Shown piece by piece: positions 21,284-33,660 of a stretch of 64,000 nucleotides of DNA (its first letter is position 1; each line of letters begins with the position of its first letter). Both the position numbers and the translations under genes were made by a program. The notes beneath the pieces are model-generated. The model was not told the origin of the DNA, made no database searches, and saw only the letters and a program-made list of their open reading frames with translations. Source of the DNA: Ichthyophis bannanicus (lineage: Eukaryota; Chordata; Amphibia; Gymnophiona; Ichthyophiidae); contig CM066037.1 in NCBI GenBank assembly GCA_033557465.1, forward strand, positions 515,088,686 through 515,152,685, in the 5' to 3' direction.

Positions 21284-22497
21284 GGGTTTACCAGAGGCAA
21301 GTTTCGCCAGACAAATCTGATGATTTATTTGACTGGATGACAAGAGAGTTGGACCGAGGGAAAGCCCTAAGTGTGGCATACTTAGATTTCAGTTAAGCCT
21401 TTGACAGGCGACTTATTAACTAATTGAGCACCCTAGGGATGGACCCTAAAGTGACTGACTGGGTTAGAAATTGGATGAGTGGGAGGTGATAAAGTGTACA
21501 GCTAAATGGAACTCACTCTGGTATGCCACAGGAACCTGTCCTTGGTTCAATTCTTTTTAACATCTTTGTTAGTGATATTGCAGAAGGGCTCTCGGGTAAG
21601 GCTTGCCTCTTTGCGGATAATACCAAAATCTGCAATAGAACAGACACCCAGAAAGGAGTAGATAACATGGGGAGCAATCTAGCTAAGCATGAAGAATGGT
21701 CAAGGATTTGATAGCTGAAATTAAATGCTAAAACATGCAGGGGCATGCATTTGATCTGCAAAAGCCAAGGGACTGGTAAAGTGTAGGTGGCAAAGAACTT
21801 CTGTCCACAAAAGAAGAGTGGGACCTGGGTGTGATTGTTTCTGATGATCTTAAAGTGGCTAAACAGGTAGAAAATGCAATGGAAAAAGCCAGAAGGATGC
21901 TTGGGTGCATAGGAAGAGGAATGCCCAGCAGAATAAAAGAGGTGATAGTGCCTCTGTATAAGTCTCTGGTGCAACCTCATTTGGAGTATTGTGTGTAATT
22001 CTGGAGACTGCACCTTCAAAAGGATATAAACAGGTTGGAGTCGGTGCAGAGGGTGGCTTCTAAAATGGTTAGTGGTCTTCATTATAAAGCATATGAGGAT
22101 AGATTTAAGGATCTTAATATGTATACTATAGAGGAAAGGCAGAATAGAGGTAATATGATTGAGACGTTCAAATAACCTCCGTAGCATAAATGCACAAGAG
22201 GAGAGCCTCTTTTGATTAAAAGTAAGCTCTGAAATGTGGGGACATAGGATGAGAGTGAAAGTGGATAGATTCAGGAGTAATATGCGGAAATATGTCTTTA
22301 CAGAATGAGTGGTAGATGCGTGGGATAGTCTCCCAGTGGAGGTAGTAGAGATAAGGACAGAATTTGAATTCAAGAAAGCATGGGACAAAGAACAGAAGAT
22401 CTCTAAAGGAAAAAAGGAGAGTATAGCAGTTGATATAGAAGAGCAGACTAGATAGGCCTTATGGTCTTTTTCTGCTGTCATGTTTCTATGTTTCTCT

Positions 22498-23228
22498 TCT
22501 TAACCTACAATACCAAATGAACTAGAGGAGACCTTCAATGCTGGTGCTCAGTTTTTAGGAAAGCTAATTTATAAAATAGGCAAAGGTTTTGGGCAGGAAC
22601 TCCCACATCTCTGAACATATGAGCGGAAAGTGGCAGCCTGAAATGAGCTTATTCACAGACATTTCTAGCGTGTAAGGGCGACTACATATAATATCAGTGT
22701 CCAAAAACTAATGCTGATCACTGGTCATGGAACAATATTGTCACCATGATGGAGTGAGTGCAAAGACAGGTATGGTAAAATAAATCTAGGTCTTCAAGAT
22801 TATGTGGGGCTGAAGCTATAGCAACCTCAAACAGTTGTTTGTAGAATATCATAGACAAGCTGCCATTCAATGCTGCTTTCACCCTAACAACTTCAAACAT
22901 GGGCAATGCGGAACTGTAGGGAGGGGAAAACCCATTGCACAACCACTAGTAGGACAGCACCATAGGCCAAAGTGTCTTGCATGCTTACTCTAACAGCAGA
23001 GAGCCAGAGTAAGGCCTGCACAGTCTGTTCTCCCTCAGAACAGGCTTGTGTGGTAAATTCCAGGGAAAACCCTAGAATGGAAGAGGAGTCTCCTTCAGAA
23101 GAGTCTAACTGAAAAGATGCTAAGGGGTTTCACCTCCTATTAGGAACACTCACCTTGCACTTACTGCCACATCACCATGTAGACCATGATGATGCCTAGG
23201 TAGATGGTAGACTCCACATAACTCATTA
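22498..23228. other. No gene recognised
   Basis: Non-coding; no domain and no recognised repeat between the two CR1 copies. Confidence 0.5.
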
Positions 23229-24934
23229 TAGCCATGGGCAAGTCACGTTGAGTGAAAAAATATTTTCTTTTATTAGTCTTAAATAGTTTACCCTGTAGCT
23301 TCATTGCATGTCCCCTAGTCTTTCTATATTCTGATAATGTAAACAATCGATCTACGTTTACCCGTTCATTAATTTATAGACCTCTATCATATCTCCCCTC
23401 AGCCGTCTCTTTTCCAGGTTAAAGAGCCCTAACCTTTTTAGCCTCTCTTCATAGGGGTATCCTTCATCCCCTTTACCATTTTGGTAGCTCTTCTCTGAAC
23501 CTGTTCTAATAACACTATATCCTTTTTAAGATACGGCGACCAGAATTGCACACAATATTCAAGGTGCGGTCGCACCATGGAACGATATAGAGGCATTATA
23601 ATATCCTTTGTTTTATTTTCCATTCCTTTCCTTATGATAACTAGCATTCTATTTGTTCTCTAGGCCGCCGCTGCACACTGGGCCAAGGGTTTTAACATGT
23701 TATCCACAATGACGCCTAATTCTTTTTCCTGAGTGGTGGTTCCTAATGTGGAACCTTGCATCTTGTAACCATAGTTTGGGTTGTTCTTCCGTAGGTGCAT
23801 AACTTTGCACTTGTCCACATTAAATTTAATCTGCCGTTTTGATGCCCAGTCTTCCAATTTATCAAGAATCTCTTGCAATTTTCCACAATCCTCTTGGGTT
23901 TTAACAACTTTAAATAGTTTTGTGTCATCTGTAAATTTGATAACCTCACTCGTTATTCCCTTTTCCAGGTCATTTATGTATATGTCAAAAAGCAGCAGAC
24001 CCAGCACAGATCCCTGGGGTACACTGCTATTCACCTTTCTCCATTGGGAAAATTGCCCATTTAGCCCTACTCTCTGCTTTCTATCTTTTAACCAGTTCCT
24101 GATCCACAATAGTACATTGCCTCCTATCCCATGACTCTAGTTTTGCCAAAAGTCTCTGATGAGGGACCTTGTCAAAGGCTTTCTGAAAGTCCAAATACAC
24201 TATATCAACCGACTGACCTTTGTCTATCTGTTTATTCACACCTTCAAAAAAAATAACAGATTAGTAAGACAAGATCTTCCTTGTCTAAAGCCATGTTGGC
24301 TGTCTCGTATTAAGCCATGACTATCTACATGTTCAGCAATTTTGTTCTTTATGATGGTTTCTACCATTTTTCCCGGTACTGACGTGAGGCTCACCGGTCT
24401 GTAGTTTCCCAGATCACCCCTCGAACCCTTTTTAAAAATTGGCGTTATGTTCGCCATCCTCCAATCTTCAGGTATTACAGATTATTTTAATGATAGTTCA
24501 CAGATTACTAATAGCAGGTCTGCAATCTCATATTTCAGTTCTTTCATCACCCTTGGATGTATATCATCCGGCCCAGGTGATTTGCTACTCTTCAGTTTTT
24601 TAAATAGTTGTAATACATCTTCCCGATGTATTGATATTTCCTTCAATTCTTCCGCCCTTTAAATACCACTTCAGTCATGGGTAACATCCCTACATCTTCC
24701 TCAGTAAAGACCGAAGCAAAGAATTCATTCAGTCTCTCCGCTATCTCCTTGTCGCCTCTTAGTGCCCCTTTAACCCCTCTATCATCTAATGGACCAACTG
24801 ACTCTCTCACAGATTTTTTGCTATGAATGTACTTGAAAAAGTCTTTATTATGCGTTTTTGCTTCCGCAGCAAGCTTCTCAAATTCTCCCTTTGCCTGCCT
24901 TGCATTTAACTTGCCATGGACTAAATACTGTAAT
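23229..24934 (-). mobile_element. CR1 LINE reverse-transcriptase region
   Basis: The minus strand encodes connector (FFKYIHSKKSVRES, EFFASVFTEEDVG), RT fingers (MANITPIFKKGSRGDLGNYR, PVSLTSVPGKMVE), QHGFRQGRSCLTNLL, VPQGSVLGLLLFDIYINDLE, IKFTDDTKLFK (motif C, T-D-D), and the C-terminal region to FFTQR. Domains are largely readable with few breaks, so this copy is younger than the one at 14751. Both ends are truncated: the 3' UTR is missing at 23229, and a SINE lies at the 5' side. Confidence 0.88.
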
Positions 24935-25142
24935 GCAATGTGTGCCTTTGAGTCAGTCCTGACTCCTGGCAACCCAGAAGCTCCTGGGTTTTCTTGGCAG
25001 TGTCACCAGAAGTAGATTGCCAGGCCTTTCTTCTGAGGCAGTGGAGGGTTAAGTGACTTGCCTAAGGTCACAAGGAGTGCTAGGGGGAATTGAACCCTGG
25101 TTGCTTGGTTACCAAGCCAGTGTTCTAACCACTAGGCTACTC
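24935..25142 (-). mobile_element. tRNA-derived SINE
   Basis: On the minus strand the head reads GAGTAGCCTAGTGGTTAGAA with CACTGGCTTGGTAAC (box A region) and GGTTCAATTCCC (box B), followed by a body with TTAGGCAAGTCACTTAACCC and an end containing GACTGACTCAAAGGCACACA. Other copies are at 48785-48996 and, partial, 37557-37612 and 51433-51545. The 3' end resembles the RTE 3' end (GAGTCGACTC...CACTTAACAAC), which suggests mobilisation by RTE enzymes. Confidence 0.85.
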
Positions 25143-26279
25143 ATACTAATAAATAAAATAAATACATTTTTAAGAAGGGGAGCAAAGGGGAGAAGGTAAC
25201 TAAAGGATGAAAACAAAGGGACAATGCAGAGGACCCTAGGTGGAGAACTAGTCAGAGAAAGTGGAGAGTTCATCAACGGGAGTGGGAAAATGATATGGAA
25301 AGGAGGCCATGAGGACCATGAGATCCAGCATCCTCCCCTGAGCATGCACCATCTTCTGGGTGCTCTCCTTATTCTTTGCAACTGTCCCTGCAGGACAGTC
25401 TCTTGTTGCTGTAATTGTTCATCAGATCAGCCCCTGCGTCATCTCTGTTGAGTCCCAGGGAAAGTGCAACTTCTTCCACAGCTCCAGCAGGGGATGATTC
25501 AGTGGCTGTCACTAGGTCAGCAGACAGCACTAGATGGATCTCAGGAAGGATCAGAACCTCTAGGTGGAGCACCACCTATCATCTACTGCTGGGAGCATAC
25601 TGGAGTGGAGCACTTTGACATCAGAGGGAAGAAGGTATCTAGAATGGAACACAGACAGTTCCCCATGTTCGCTCAACCGGTACGGATAGGTTCTGTCCCG
25701 GCGGCAGCAACATGGACTAGAATCAAAATCTCCTGAAGGTCTGTTGAGGGCATCTGGGGGATTGCAGAATCGGCAGCTGCCCCCAGTGCTGTCAACATAC
25801 CTTCAGGGGCTTTGCCGACCTCAAGTGCTGTTGCCACTGGGACAGAGTCTATCCACACCAGTTCGGCAAATGCGGGTAATGCCAGGAACCAGCTGCTTCC
25901 TGCCACGGCCCGAACCGTTTCCTACCTGGCTCTGAATCCTACCACTGCACACAGACCCCAAAAGGCCTTCACAGTGGACACACTTTCTAACATATCCTGG
26001 CCCCCTGGCCCTAGGAGCCCACTCTCTGAACCCAAGTGCTCTCTCCTGAGTTTCAGCACACTAAAGGAAGGGTTGAGAAAACAGTCACTTGCACCTCCTC
26101 TATCACTATATCCCATGGACAGGATCAGATGCACTCTAGATGGGCCCTCCATCCTGCCACCCCATTGCCTCCATGTCCATCACTGCCACCCCTCTCCAGG
26201 GTCAGCAGCAGCAGCAGCAATGGCAAGGGAACTGCGACACAGTGTTCACCTAAGGCTTCGGTGCTGTGTCATCTTTCCT
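25143..26279. other. No gene recognised; moderately GC-rich
   Basis: An open frame of 162 codons (25812-26300) has Pro/Ser/Leu-rich composition without a recognisable domain, and it runs into a CR1 tail, so I do not treat it as a gene. The block could be an unidentified repeat, but no termini were found. Confidence 0.45.
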
Positions 26280-26465
26280 GGCTGCTATTATCTGCCATAA
26301 TAACATAGTATGTTGATGGCAGATAAAGACCAGTATGTCCATCCGGTCTGCCCAGTAAGGTGGCTAGAGTGGTTGCACCTGCTGCTTTGTACAGGTCACC
26401 TCTCTCTATGCCTGTGTTTAGGATTGTACCTGCTATTACTGCCCCCACCCGACGCAAACTTCCGG
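26280..26465 (-). mobile_element. CR1 LINE 3' UTR fragment
   Basis: Minus strand: a variant of the CR1 3' UTR ending GGGCAGACCGGATGGACATA then GGTCTTTATCTGCCATCAA and a TACTATGTTATTATG tail. No coding part remains. Confidence 0.75.
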
Positions 26466-26700
26466 TGACCTCTAGTGACTTCTTTTTATTTTTATTATGA
26501 CCCCTAATGGCAAACAGATGAATAGTATGTGACTTTTACTTTCAATCTTATTGTGACCTCTTGTGGTCAAATTGAATATTACACTTTGCTTTTATAATAC
26601 AATGAACATGTTTACTTAATTGTGTTTCTTGATGCCTGCTTCATCTTCTGCAAATATGCTAGTTTATTTGATGTATTTTGTAATATATTTTATGCACTTT
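26466..26700. other. AT-rich spacer
   Basis: Short AT-rich non-coding block between two CR1 tails; nothing recognised. Confidence 0.5.
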
Positions 26701-27085
26701 GGTGTTATCAGAATATAGAAAGACTAGGGGGCATGCAATGAAGCTACAGGGTAAACTATTTAAGCCTAATAAAATAAAATATTTTTTCACTCAACGTGTA
26801 ATCAAACTCTGGAATTTGTTACCGGAGGATGTAGCAAGAGCTGTTAGTGTAGCTGGGTTTAAAAAAGGTTTGGACAAGTTCCTGGAGGAAAGGTCCATAA
26901 ACCATTATTAAGAAGGGACCCAGGATATCAATGCTTGACCCAGTACAAGTATTGTGGAACCTGTGTCTTTTGGGGAAACTGCTAGGTACGTATGACCTAG
27001 ATTGGCCACTGTTCGAAGCAGGATACTGGGCTTGATGGATCTTGGTCTGACCCAGTATGGCATATCTTATGTTCTTATGTCTGGC
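26701..27085 (+). mobile_element. CR1 LINE 3' end
   Basis: It contains the ORF2 C-terminus ([54 protein letters not shown]), then the 3' UTR with GGATACTGGGCTTGATGGAT, CTTGGTCTGACCCAGTATGG and the end CTTATGTTCTTATGT. It is about 92 percent identical by eye to the tail of the copy at 4180-5726, hence the same subfamily. It provides the undeleted sequence at that copy's internal junction. Confidence 0.9.
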
Positions 27086-28649
27086 CTTGCAGAGAACTCA
27101 GGATGTTGCAGGTTTCATCATTTCTTTTCTCCTGAAGCAGCACCCCGAGTACATTTGCTAGGAAGGACTGAGAGCAGTAGCGGTATTACTGCAGATTACC
27201 TTGAAACTCGGCAAAAGGAAGGTGATGTCATCATTAATAATGGAATAGAATCCAGGACCTGGGCCACTGCAGTGAGGAGTGTGGCAATAGAAAGCAGGAG
27301 TGCGATAGGGAAACGCTATCAAAAGACATTTTTCGATCCAAAGATAAAAAGTATTGAATGAAAACTGGCCCTTGGTGACATGAGACATTTAAGAAAGTTT
27401 AAAAGCTTGGCAGAAGCGCCTTCTAATTAGGCCTGTGATTGTAAGCCAATATTCCAGTTGCTGGGTTCACCATTTCCAAATAACTTACTTGCTTTTATGG
27501 AAATTTTCATGAATATTAAGAGACATTTTGGGAAGACGCAGTATTTGAAAGTGACTTAAAACTGATTGAATGTGACACGTCAACCATAAGGTTCTGATAG
27601 AAAAGAAAACAGAAGAGGTTTTAGAGGTAAAAACATAGATGAATTCACTTCAGCCCAGAGGTGAAAAGGAATTTGAGTCAGAAATGAATTGTTTAAAGAA
27701 ATCCGCGAGAACAAAAAAGGAAAATCTAATTTCCATCTTGTAATTAAACTTGGGGTAGTGGTGCCTCAGAATCAGTTCATCATTTAATGCAGAATGTGCA
27801 GATAAAACCGACAGGTTAAAAGCTACATTACTATGTAATGATTCTCTTTCAGAACTTGGAAATGAGATTGCAAGGAAGAAAGGATAAATACGTTAAGGCT
27901 TCAGAAAAAAGTAATAATTGCTTAATTCCTTCGAACCTCCTATATAACCTTAGCTAAAGCCGGGATTCACAAACCTGTCCTAATGACTCCAAAGCTAGTC
28001 AAGTTCTCAGGATATCCACAATGATTATACGTGGAAGTGGGGGGGGGGGGCAATTTTATAAGTAAGTACTTATTTTAGGCATGAGAGGTGGCGTATCAAT
28101 GTAACTATGAACCCTTATAAAATAGCATCCAGAATAAAAGCAAACATGTTGATGTGACAACTGATGGGTATACACATGAGCAGAGTTTGGATGGATCGTG
28201 GACAAAGTACATAAGTAGGTGCATAGATGCTAAAATACTATAATTTATGCACATACCTCCAAAATATAGGCATGGCTATCCTGAAAACCTGAGGTGCATA
28301 GCTAGCTTGGTACAGTGCTGCTAGTAGACACTTATTTTGGGCCTGTTTTACATATAGGAGGAATGCATCTTTATAAAATACCAGAATGGATCCTACAGAA
28401 ATGACAGGTAAGATAAGGAGGGAATGAGTGTAAATGTAAGTCTGTATTTTTTAAAACTACTCTGCCCCTGAAATACCCTAGTTGCATCAAAGTACATGTG
28501 TTCTTGTCATACACTCACAAAAAAGCCCTTATAAAGTTACCCCCCAAAAGATCTGCTACAAATTTAAATTGATCATGGGAATTTGTAAGGCTCTGCGAGG
28601 GAATGCAGAGTTCTATACTTACATGCTCTCTCTGGTCTTCACAGGATAA
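27086..28649. other. No gene recognised; one MITE half
   Basis: Non-coding. 27963-28030 (CAAACCTGTCCTAATGACTC ... AGGATATCCACAATGATTAT) is one arm of the palindromic MITE described at 2278. A poly-G run lies at 28040-28049. The 109-codon frame starting at 27002 reads out of a CR1 tail and is chance. Confidence 0.5.
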
Positions 28650-28990
28650 CAGACTGGCTATCCCAGTGGGAATGCTATCAGATTGCAAAGAAGCCACAAC
28701 TGGCCTTTCTCAGTACTAGCCCCTTGGCTATGGAGTGAGCTCTCAAAGGATCTGCGACTGATGGAAGATTTCTTATGTTTTATAAAGCATAAAAATGCAT
28801 GGGTTCTTGCTAGATTTTTAACTTGATGACTTAAATTAATAATATTAGGGTAGGATTGATTGCGTTGGGAAATTAGATGTTGTGCCTGTTCTTCTTTATA
28901 TTTTTATGATCTTGTATATTATGTTATTAGCATGATTGTATGTTTATCACTACGAGATTCCGAGTTGTGGCATCTACAAATTATAAATAT
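28650..28990 (+). mobile_element. L2-like LINE 3' end, old copy
   Basis: Translation gives APWLWSELSKDLRLMEDFLC, matching the LWNDLP-DLR block near the C-terminus of the L2-like ORF (29459-32573), followed by an AT-rich 3' UTR with GAGATTCCGAGTTGTGGCAT. No long A-rich tail remains. Confidence 0.6.
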
Positions 28991-29458
28991 ATGAAATAAC
29001 TGAAAATCAGTTAATTACTATAGTAACAACTTGATACATTTATTTATTTATTTATTTATTTTATTTATTTATTTTCTTCTATACCGCCCCTTCCAGCGAT
29101 CAAGGGCGGTTTACATGAAACTTAACAATTGTACACAGTTGTATACATTTACATTAAACAATCGGAGACAACTATTTACATTGAACGGTTAGGTACAACT
29201 ATTTACATTGAACAATAAACTTCAACTTTATGAGGTGTTGATAATACAAACAACTATTAATTATTTACATTGGAAATTTACAGTGGCTGAGTGTTGTGTG
29301 TAGGGCATGTGTGTTGTGTGTAGGGCATGTGTCGTTAGGTGTTGGAATTTATTTCCTTTTATGTCATAAGTCGGGGTGTGTGTGGGGGCAGGCAGGAGGG
29401 GAGGGAGAGTTATTTAGTTTTGAGTATGGGGGTTTTAGTGAGTGTAGGGGCATAGTTG

Positions 29459-31256
29459 TTATGGAGGTCTTTTAGGGGAATATGGGATTTCAAAGTGTTC
29501 AGTAAATAGGTAAGTTTTTAGTTCTTTCCTGAACTGAGAGAGGTCTTTTATGATGCGGAGGTCTATAGGGAGGTCGTTCCAGAGCGTAGGGGCAGTGAAT
29601 GTGAATGCTCTGGAGCTAGTGCTTTTCTTTGTTTTTCTGAAAGCTTTTGATGTGGTAAGGGAGTGGGCCGCGTTTTGTCTATGTGATCTAGTTTCGGTTG
29701 GTGAATGCAGTAATGTGGATAAGTGTGAGGGGGCTATGTCTCTTATGAGTTTGAAGGTTGTTAGGATAATTTTGTATTTTATTCGGCTGTTTATTGGGAG
29801 CCAGTGTAGATCTAGCAGTATTGGGGTTACATGGTCCGTTAGCCGAGCTTTAGCTATTACTTTAGCGCAGATGTTTTGAGCTCTTTGGAGGAGGTATGTG
29901 TTTTTTTGAGGGAGGCCTATTAATAGACTATTGCAATAGTCGAAGTGGGGGGTGATTAGTGTATTTACTACAGATCTAAAATCTTGTGTTTCGAGGAGTG
30001 GCCTTAGGTGCTGAATAGTTTTAAGTTTATAGTAGATGGTTTTACGGTTTGTTTTATGTGTGGCAGCATGGTAAGTGTGTGATCTATTATTACACCTAAA
30101 TATTTTACCTCTTTTCTAACAGGTATGGATGTTTTGTTGATTGTGATTGCTTCTGGGAAGGTGTTCTCAGTGGTTGATGACCTTGTTACAAACATTGCTT
30201 CTGTTTTTTTGAGGTTGATGCTGAGGTAGTTAGATTCTAACCAGGAGGAGGTCTCAGTCATGCATTCTGATAGTGTGTCGTATGAGGGTTTTTAGTGGTT
30301 ATGGGGATAGCGAGCATGATGTCGTCAGCATATATGAAGTGGTTAATCTTGTGTTTTTTAAATATGTTAGTTATGGGTTGTAGGTATAAGTTAAACAGGA
30401 GGGCGGAGAGGGCTGATCCTTGGGGTATTCCTTGGCCTTGGGGGAATGATTCTGACGTCTCTTGGTCAATTTGGACGCGTATTAGTCTGTTTGAGATGTA
30501 GGACTTGAACCATTCAAGGACCGTCCCACCTATTCCTAGGCTTTGAAGTCTGTTAATCAGTGTGGGGTGGTTAATGTTGTCGAAGGCGGCAGAAATATCT
30601 ATGAAAAGAAGAAGGAAGCCTTGGTTGTTGTTATCTGTGCCTCTGATGAGGAAATCCATTAGGGTGATTAATAGAGTTTCTACTCCATGGAAGGGGCGGA
30701 ATCCAAATTGGTGTGAATCTAGTTGTTTATGTTCATCAATGTGTTCTTGTAACTGTATTTGAATTGTTTTTTCTATTATTTTAGCTATGAAAGGGATGCT
30801 GGCTATGGGTCTGTATGAGTTTGGGTCTTTTGGGTCAAGCTTAGTGTTCTTTATTATTGGTCTGAGTGTTGTGAGTTTTAAGGCATCGGGCATTATGCCT
30901 TGTGAAAGGGATTGGTTAACTATGTGATGTAAATTTACCGCTAGTTCATCCTTTGTACATTTAATCCATGATACAGGGCATGGGTCGAGTGGGGAGGTTG
31001 TTGTGTTGATCATTGTTATGGTTCTAAGGAGTTGTTTTTGATCTATTATGTGGAAGTTCGTCCATTCGTCTATAAGTTTAGTGCTTGTAAATCTTGGTGT
31101 CAGGGTGGTGGTTTTGCTTTTTAGTTTTGCTGCAAAGTGTGTTGCTAGTGTTTGTACACTTATTGCTGGTTGTTTAGGCTCAGTGTTATTGGTTTTAGTT
31201 AGTGTTTTTACTATCGCAAATAGTTCTCTTGGACGGTTGATGGCTGAGTTTAGCAC
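29459..31256 (-). pseudogene. L2-like reverse transcriptase and C-terminal region
   Basis: Following a TGA near 31257-31270 the frame reads LNSAINRPRELFAIVKTLTK, then RT blocks YRPIASIPFIAKIIEKTIQ, HQFGFRPFHGVETLL, LLFIDISAAFDNINHPTLIN (motif A, first Asp), IPQGSALSALLFNLYLQPI (motif B), FIYADDIMLAI (motif C, Y-A-D-D). A frameshift near 30300 moves to MTETSSWLESNYLSINLKKT and KYLGVIIDHTL (thumb), a second near 30043 (loss of one A in an A run) leads to YYKLKTIQHLRPLLETQDF, then LWNDLPIDLR and KTYLFTEHFEIPYSPKRPP before the stop at 29459-29461. All catalytic residues remain. The copy is recently dead rather than old. Confidence 0.88.
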
Positions 31257-31271
31257 TTTAGAGTGGTAGTC

Positions 31272-32573
31272 TCATTTTGATTTGTTGATGGCATTTTTGT
31301 ATTCAGTAAATAGTAACATGTATTGGGCTTTGTTTTCATCTGATTTTGTTTTCCTCCATCTCTTTTCTTGTTTTCTCAGTTGCTTTTTTAGTTTTGCTAG
31401 CTCTTTCGTGAACCATTTTTCCGTCCTTTTTGTTTTTCTATGTGTTACCAGTGTGGGAGCAGCTGCATTTTGAATGGTTAAATTCCAATGTGTTATGGTT
31501 GAGTTAATGTCTGGTGAGTTTGTGTTGAGTTTGGGTAATACTTTGTTGAGGAATGTATTTTTATTAAAGTGTGCGAATCGTGAGGTATGTGGAGATGTGT
31601 TTGTAATGTTTTTTGGAGCTTGTAATGGTAGGTAGGTTGTAATAAGGTGGTGGTCCGACCATGGTACTTCAGTCATAGTTGTAGTGGTGTTTGTCTGGTG
31701 ACTGTATAGCATGGAGGGAAAGAAGATTAGGTCAAGTATGTTACCCTTGTTATGTGTGGGGGTCTGTATTATCTGTGTGTAACCCATTTGCGTCATAGCT
31801 TCAATGAAGTTATTCGATTGTGAGTGGTTTAGTGATGGAAGGTTCAAGTCACCAAGGAGTACAAGTGGTTTGCTTTGAGATGCTGTGCATGCAAGTTCAA
31901 GGATAGGGGTGAGGTTTTTTTGATCGGTTGATGGTGGCCGGTATATGAGGGCGAGGGCAAGGGTTCTATTTTCTATATTGACAATGTCCATTCCGTCTAT
32001 GTTGTTTAAATTTGTTAGGGTGAAATTTAGGTCTTTTTTGGTGAGTATTAAGGCGCCTCCACCTCTTTTTATATTCCGATGACAGTTGAATATGTCATAC
32101 TGGTGTGTGGCTAACTGGTTTAGTAGTATGGTGTCTGTGGGTGAGAGCCATGTTTCAGTAATGCAGATGAGATCTGGGCTGGTGTCCTTTATTATATCAT
32201 TAATTATTGGTATTTTGTTTCGTATGGAACGGATGTTTATTAGGATGAGTTTTAGGTTAGAGTATGTGTTATCAGTTTGTTCATTTATTGCACTATAGGG
32301 TTGGTGTTTTATTTGGATGAGATGGTGAAGGCGTTTGTCTGAGTTGTTGTGCGAATGGTGATTGTGGGGATTTGTGTAAGTAGTGCTGTGTGTTGGGTTC
32401 TGATACTGGTTATAGATGGTTGGGAAGTTATTATAAGGGTTCCGGTAGTGTTTGTGGATGATGGGGATGTTATTGTAAGGGCTTTGGTTGGCTTTGTATG
32501 TATATATGTGTTGGGCTAGGAGTGTTGTCAGCAGGAGGGTGAGAGAGAGGTTTGCAGGTTTAGTAGGATACAT
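31272..32573 (-). pseudogene. L2-like endonuclease half of the ORF
   Basis: 433 codons from the ATG at 32571-32573. After a variable N-terminal region of about 110 residues rich in Asn, His, Tyr and Pro the endonuclease blocks follow: KLILINIRSIRNKIP (Asn), LICITETWLSPTD (catalytic Glu), ALALIYRPPSTD, PLVLLGDLNLPSLNHS (Asp-Leu-Asn block), NILDLIFFPS and VPWSDHHLITTYL (terminal S-D-H). The frame ends at a TGA that reads through into the RT frame in the same phase, so a single codon change at about 31268 separates the two halves; a C-to-T change at a CGA codon would explain it. In this clade both domains form one protein, so it is marked as broken. Confidence 0.88.
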
Positions 32574-32689
32574 TGTGTTTGAATTTTAAGTAGGGGGTTG
32601 AGTGAGGGGCAGCTCTGTGGGGATTAATGGTTTCTGGAGAATAGTGTGTGTATCTACAATCAACTATGTATATATTTATTGGCAGGAGA

Positions 32690-32960
32690 AAACTAGTTAC
32701 TATCAACAGTATTTTCATCTACTGGCAACAGTATATTCAACAGTATATTCATCTACTGATGATAGTGAATTAGTTACTTTCAGTGGTATCTAATTACTGG
32801 CAACAGTAAAGTTATTTACTTTCGACAGTATTTTCATCTATAGGCAACAGTAAAATTAGTTACTTTCAATAGTGTTTTTATCTACTGACAACAGTATAAT
32901 AGGTTACTTTCAGTAGTATCTTCAATTACTGACAACAGTATATGTTAAGTGGTCATTACA
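32690..32960. repeat. Degenerate tandem repeat upstream of the L2-like ORF
   Basis: About five imperfect units of roughly 45-48 bp built on CTACTGGCAACAGTAAA, AGTTACTTTCAACAG and TATTTTCATCTA. Further decayed units continue to about 33240. The block sits between the LINE start codon and the CpG-rich segment and is read on the opposite strand, so it may be part of the LINE 5' UTR. Confidence 0.75.
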
Positions 32961-33329
32961 TATAGTACTGGTGGCAGTAGTTGAGTAGTAATTAATTTGT
33001 ATATATGAACAGTGTAAATTGTTGGAGACAGAAGTATACGGGGTTCAATGGTTACTGGTAACAGTGTAGATAGATGTCAGCAATCCTGTATGAGAGTTAA
33101 TATTTACTGGCAATAGCATGTGTATCTACTAGTAACAGTATATGAGGGGTGAGTGGAGACAATAATGGTTACTAACGACAGTAAATATGGGAACAATATA
33201 TATGTGAGCTTGTATACTGGCAAAATCATATACTGGTGTAGATATTAGTCCATAAGGAGTAGGTGGTAGTGTACTAATATTTAACATCCTTATGTAGGTC
33301 ATGTGTGCAGGTTAAGAGTGAGTCTTGGT

Positions 33330-33660
33330 ATACTTGCTGTGTGAGGTCCAGTTGCAGGCCGATCCGATGGAGAGAGTCTGTTTTTTCTAGTGCCCCGCCT
33401 AAGGGCCACGCCAAAGGGCCCTCTGGTGAGGCCCTCAGGCGCGGGCCCGACAGGCGCGGGCATGCCTGAGTGTGGCTGCTGTTTATGCCGGTCTCCGAGT
33501 GCCCGGATTGGGCCGTACGTGCTGGGGAGGCAGGTCGTTGCTCCGGGGCTCGATCCTCCGCCGAGGAGAGCAGATGGCTGACCGGAGGAGTGCAGGAAGT
33601 AGAGGGAGATGCACCCGATCGTCTGCTGTTTTATATGCTGACTCCATGTCCTAGTAATAA
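33330..33660 (-). promoter_or_regulatory. CpG-rich putative 5' UTR/promoter of the L2-like LINE
   Basis: A sharp GC- and CpG-rich block (for example GGCGCGGGCCCGACAGGCGC near 33437) in otherwise AT-rich DNA. It is placed where the internal promoter of a LINE would be, upstream of the ORF at 32573 and ending just before the element's apparent 5' limit. That it drives transcription is inference; retained CpGs agree with recent insertion. Confidence 0.5.

Larger units (their letters stand above)
19395..22497 (+). mobile_element. CR1 LINE, 5'-truncated, with nested GC-rich element
   Basis: It starts inside the endonuclease and runs through the connector (FTDEGPLAGPQ), RT fingers (ELAKLKVGKAMGPDRIHPRI), motif B/C region (ILFNIFVSDIAEGLSGKACL followed by FADNTKICN), the C-terminal region and a 3' UTR ending in GGTCTTTTTCTGCTGTCATG plus TTTCTATGTTTCT. 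The catalytic pair of motif C reads F-A-D-N instead of F-A-D-D. Stops and shifts break the ORF. A 550-bp GC-rich block (20731-21283) separates FQDPRQYG from FTRGKFRQTNL. Confidence 0.9.

Noticed and set aside
21513..22481. 322-codon open frame on the minus strand
   Set aside because: It is the antisense of a CR1 ORF2 end and 3' UTR on the plus strand; no domain is seen in the antisense protein.
25812..26300. 162-codon frame, Pro/Ser-rich
   Set aside because: It runs into a CR1 3' UTR fragment, has no domain, and shows no sign of a splice or promoter context.
29550..31473. Plus-strand frames of 63-109 codons
   Set aside because: Antisense of the L2-like LINE ORF.
32640..33240. CRISPR-like direct repeats
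   Set aside because: Units are degenerate and contiguous without unique spacers, so they are an imperfect tandem repeat in eukaryotic DNA.
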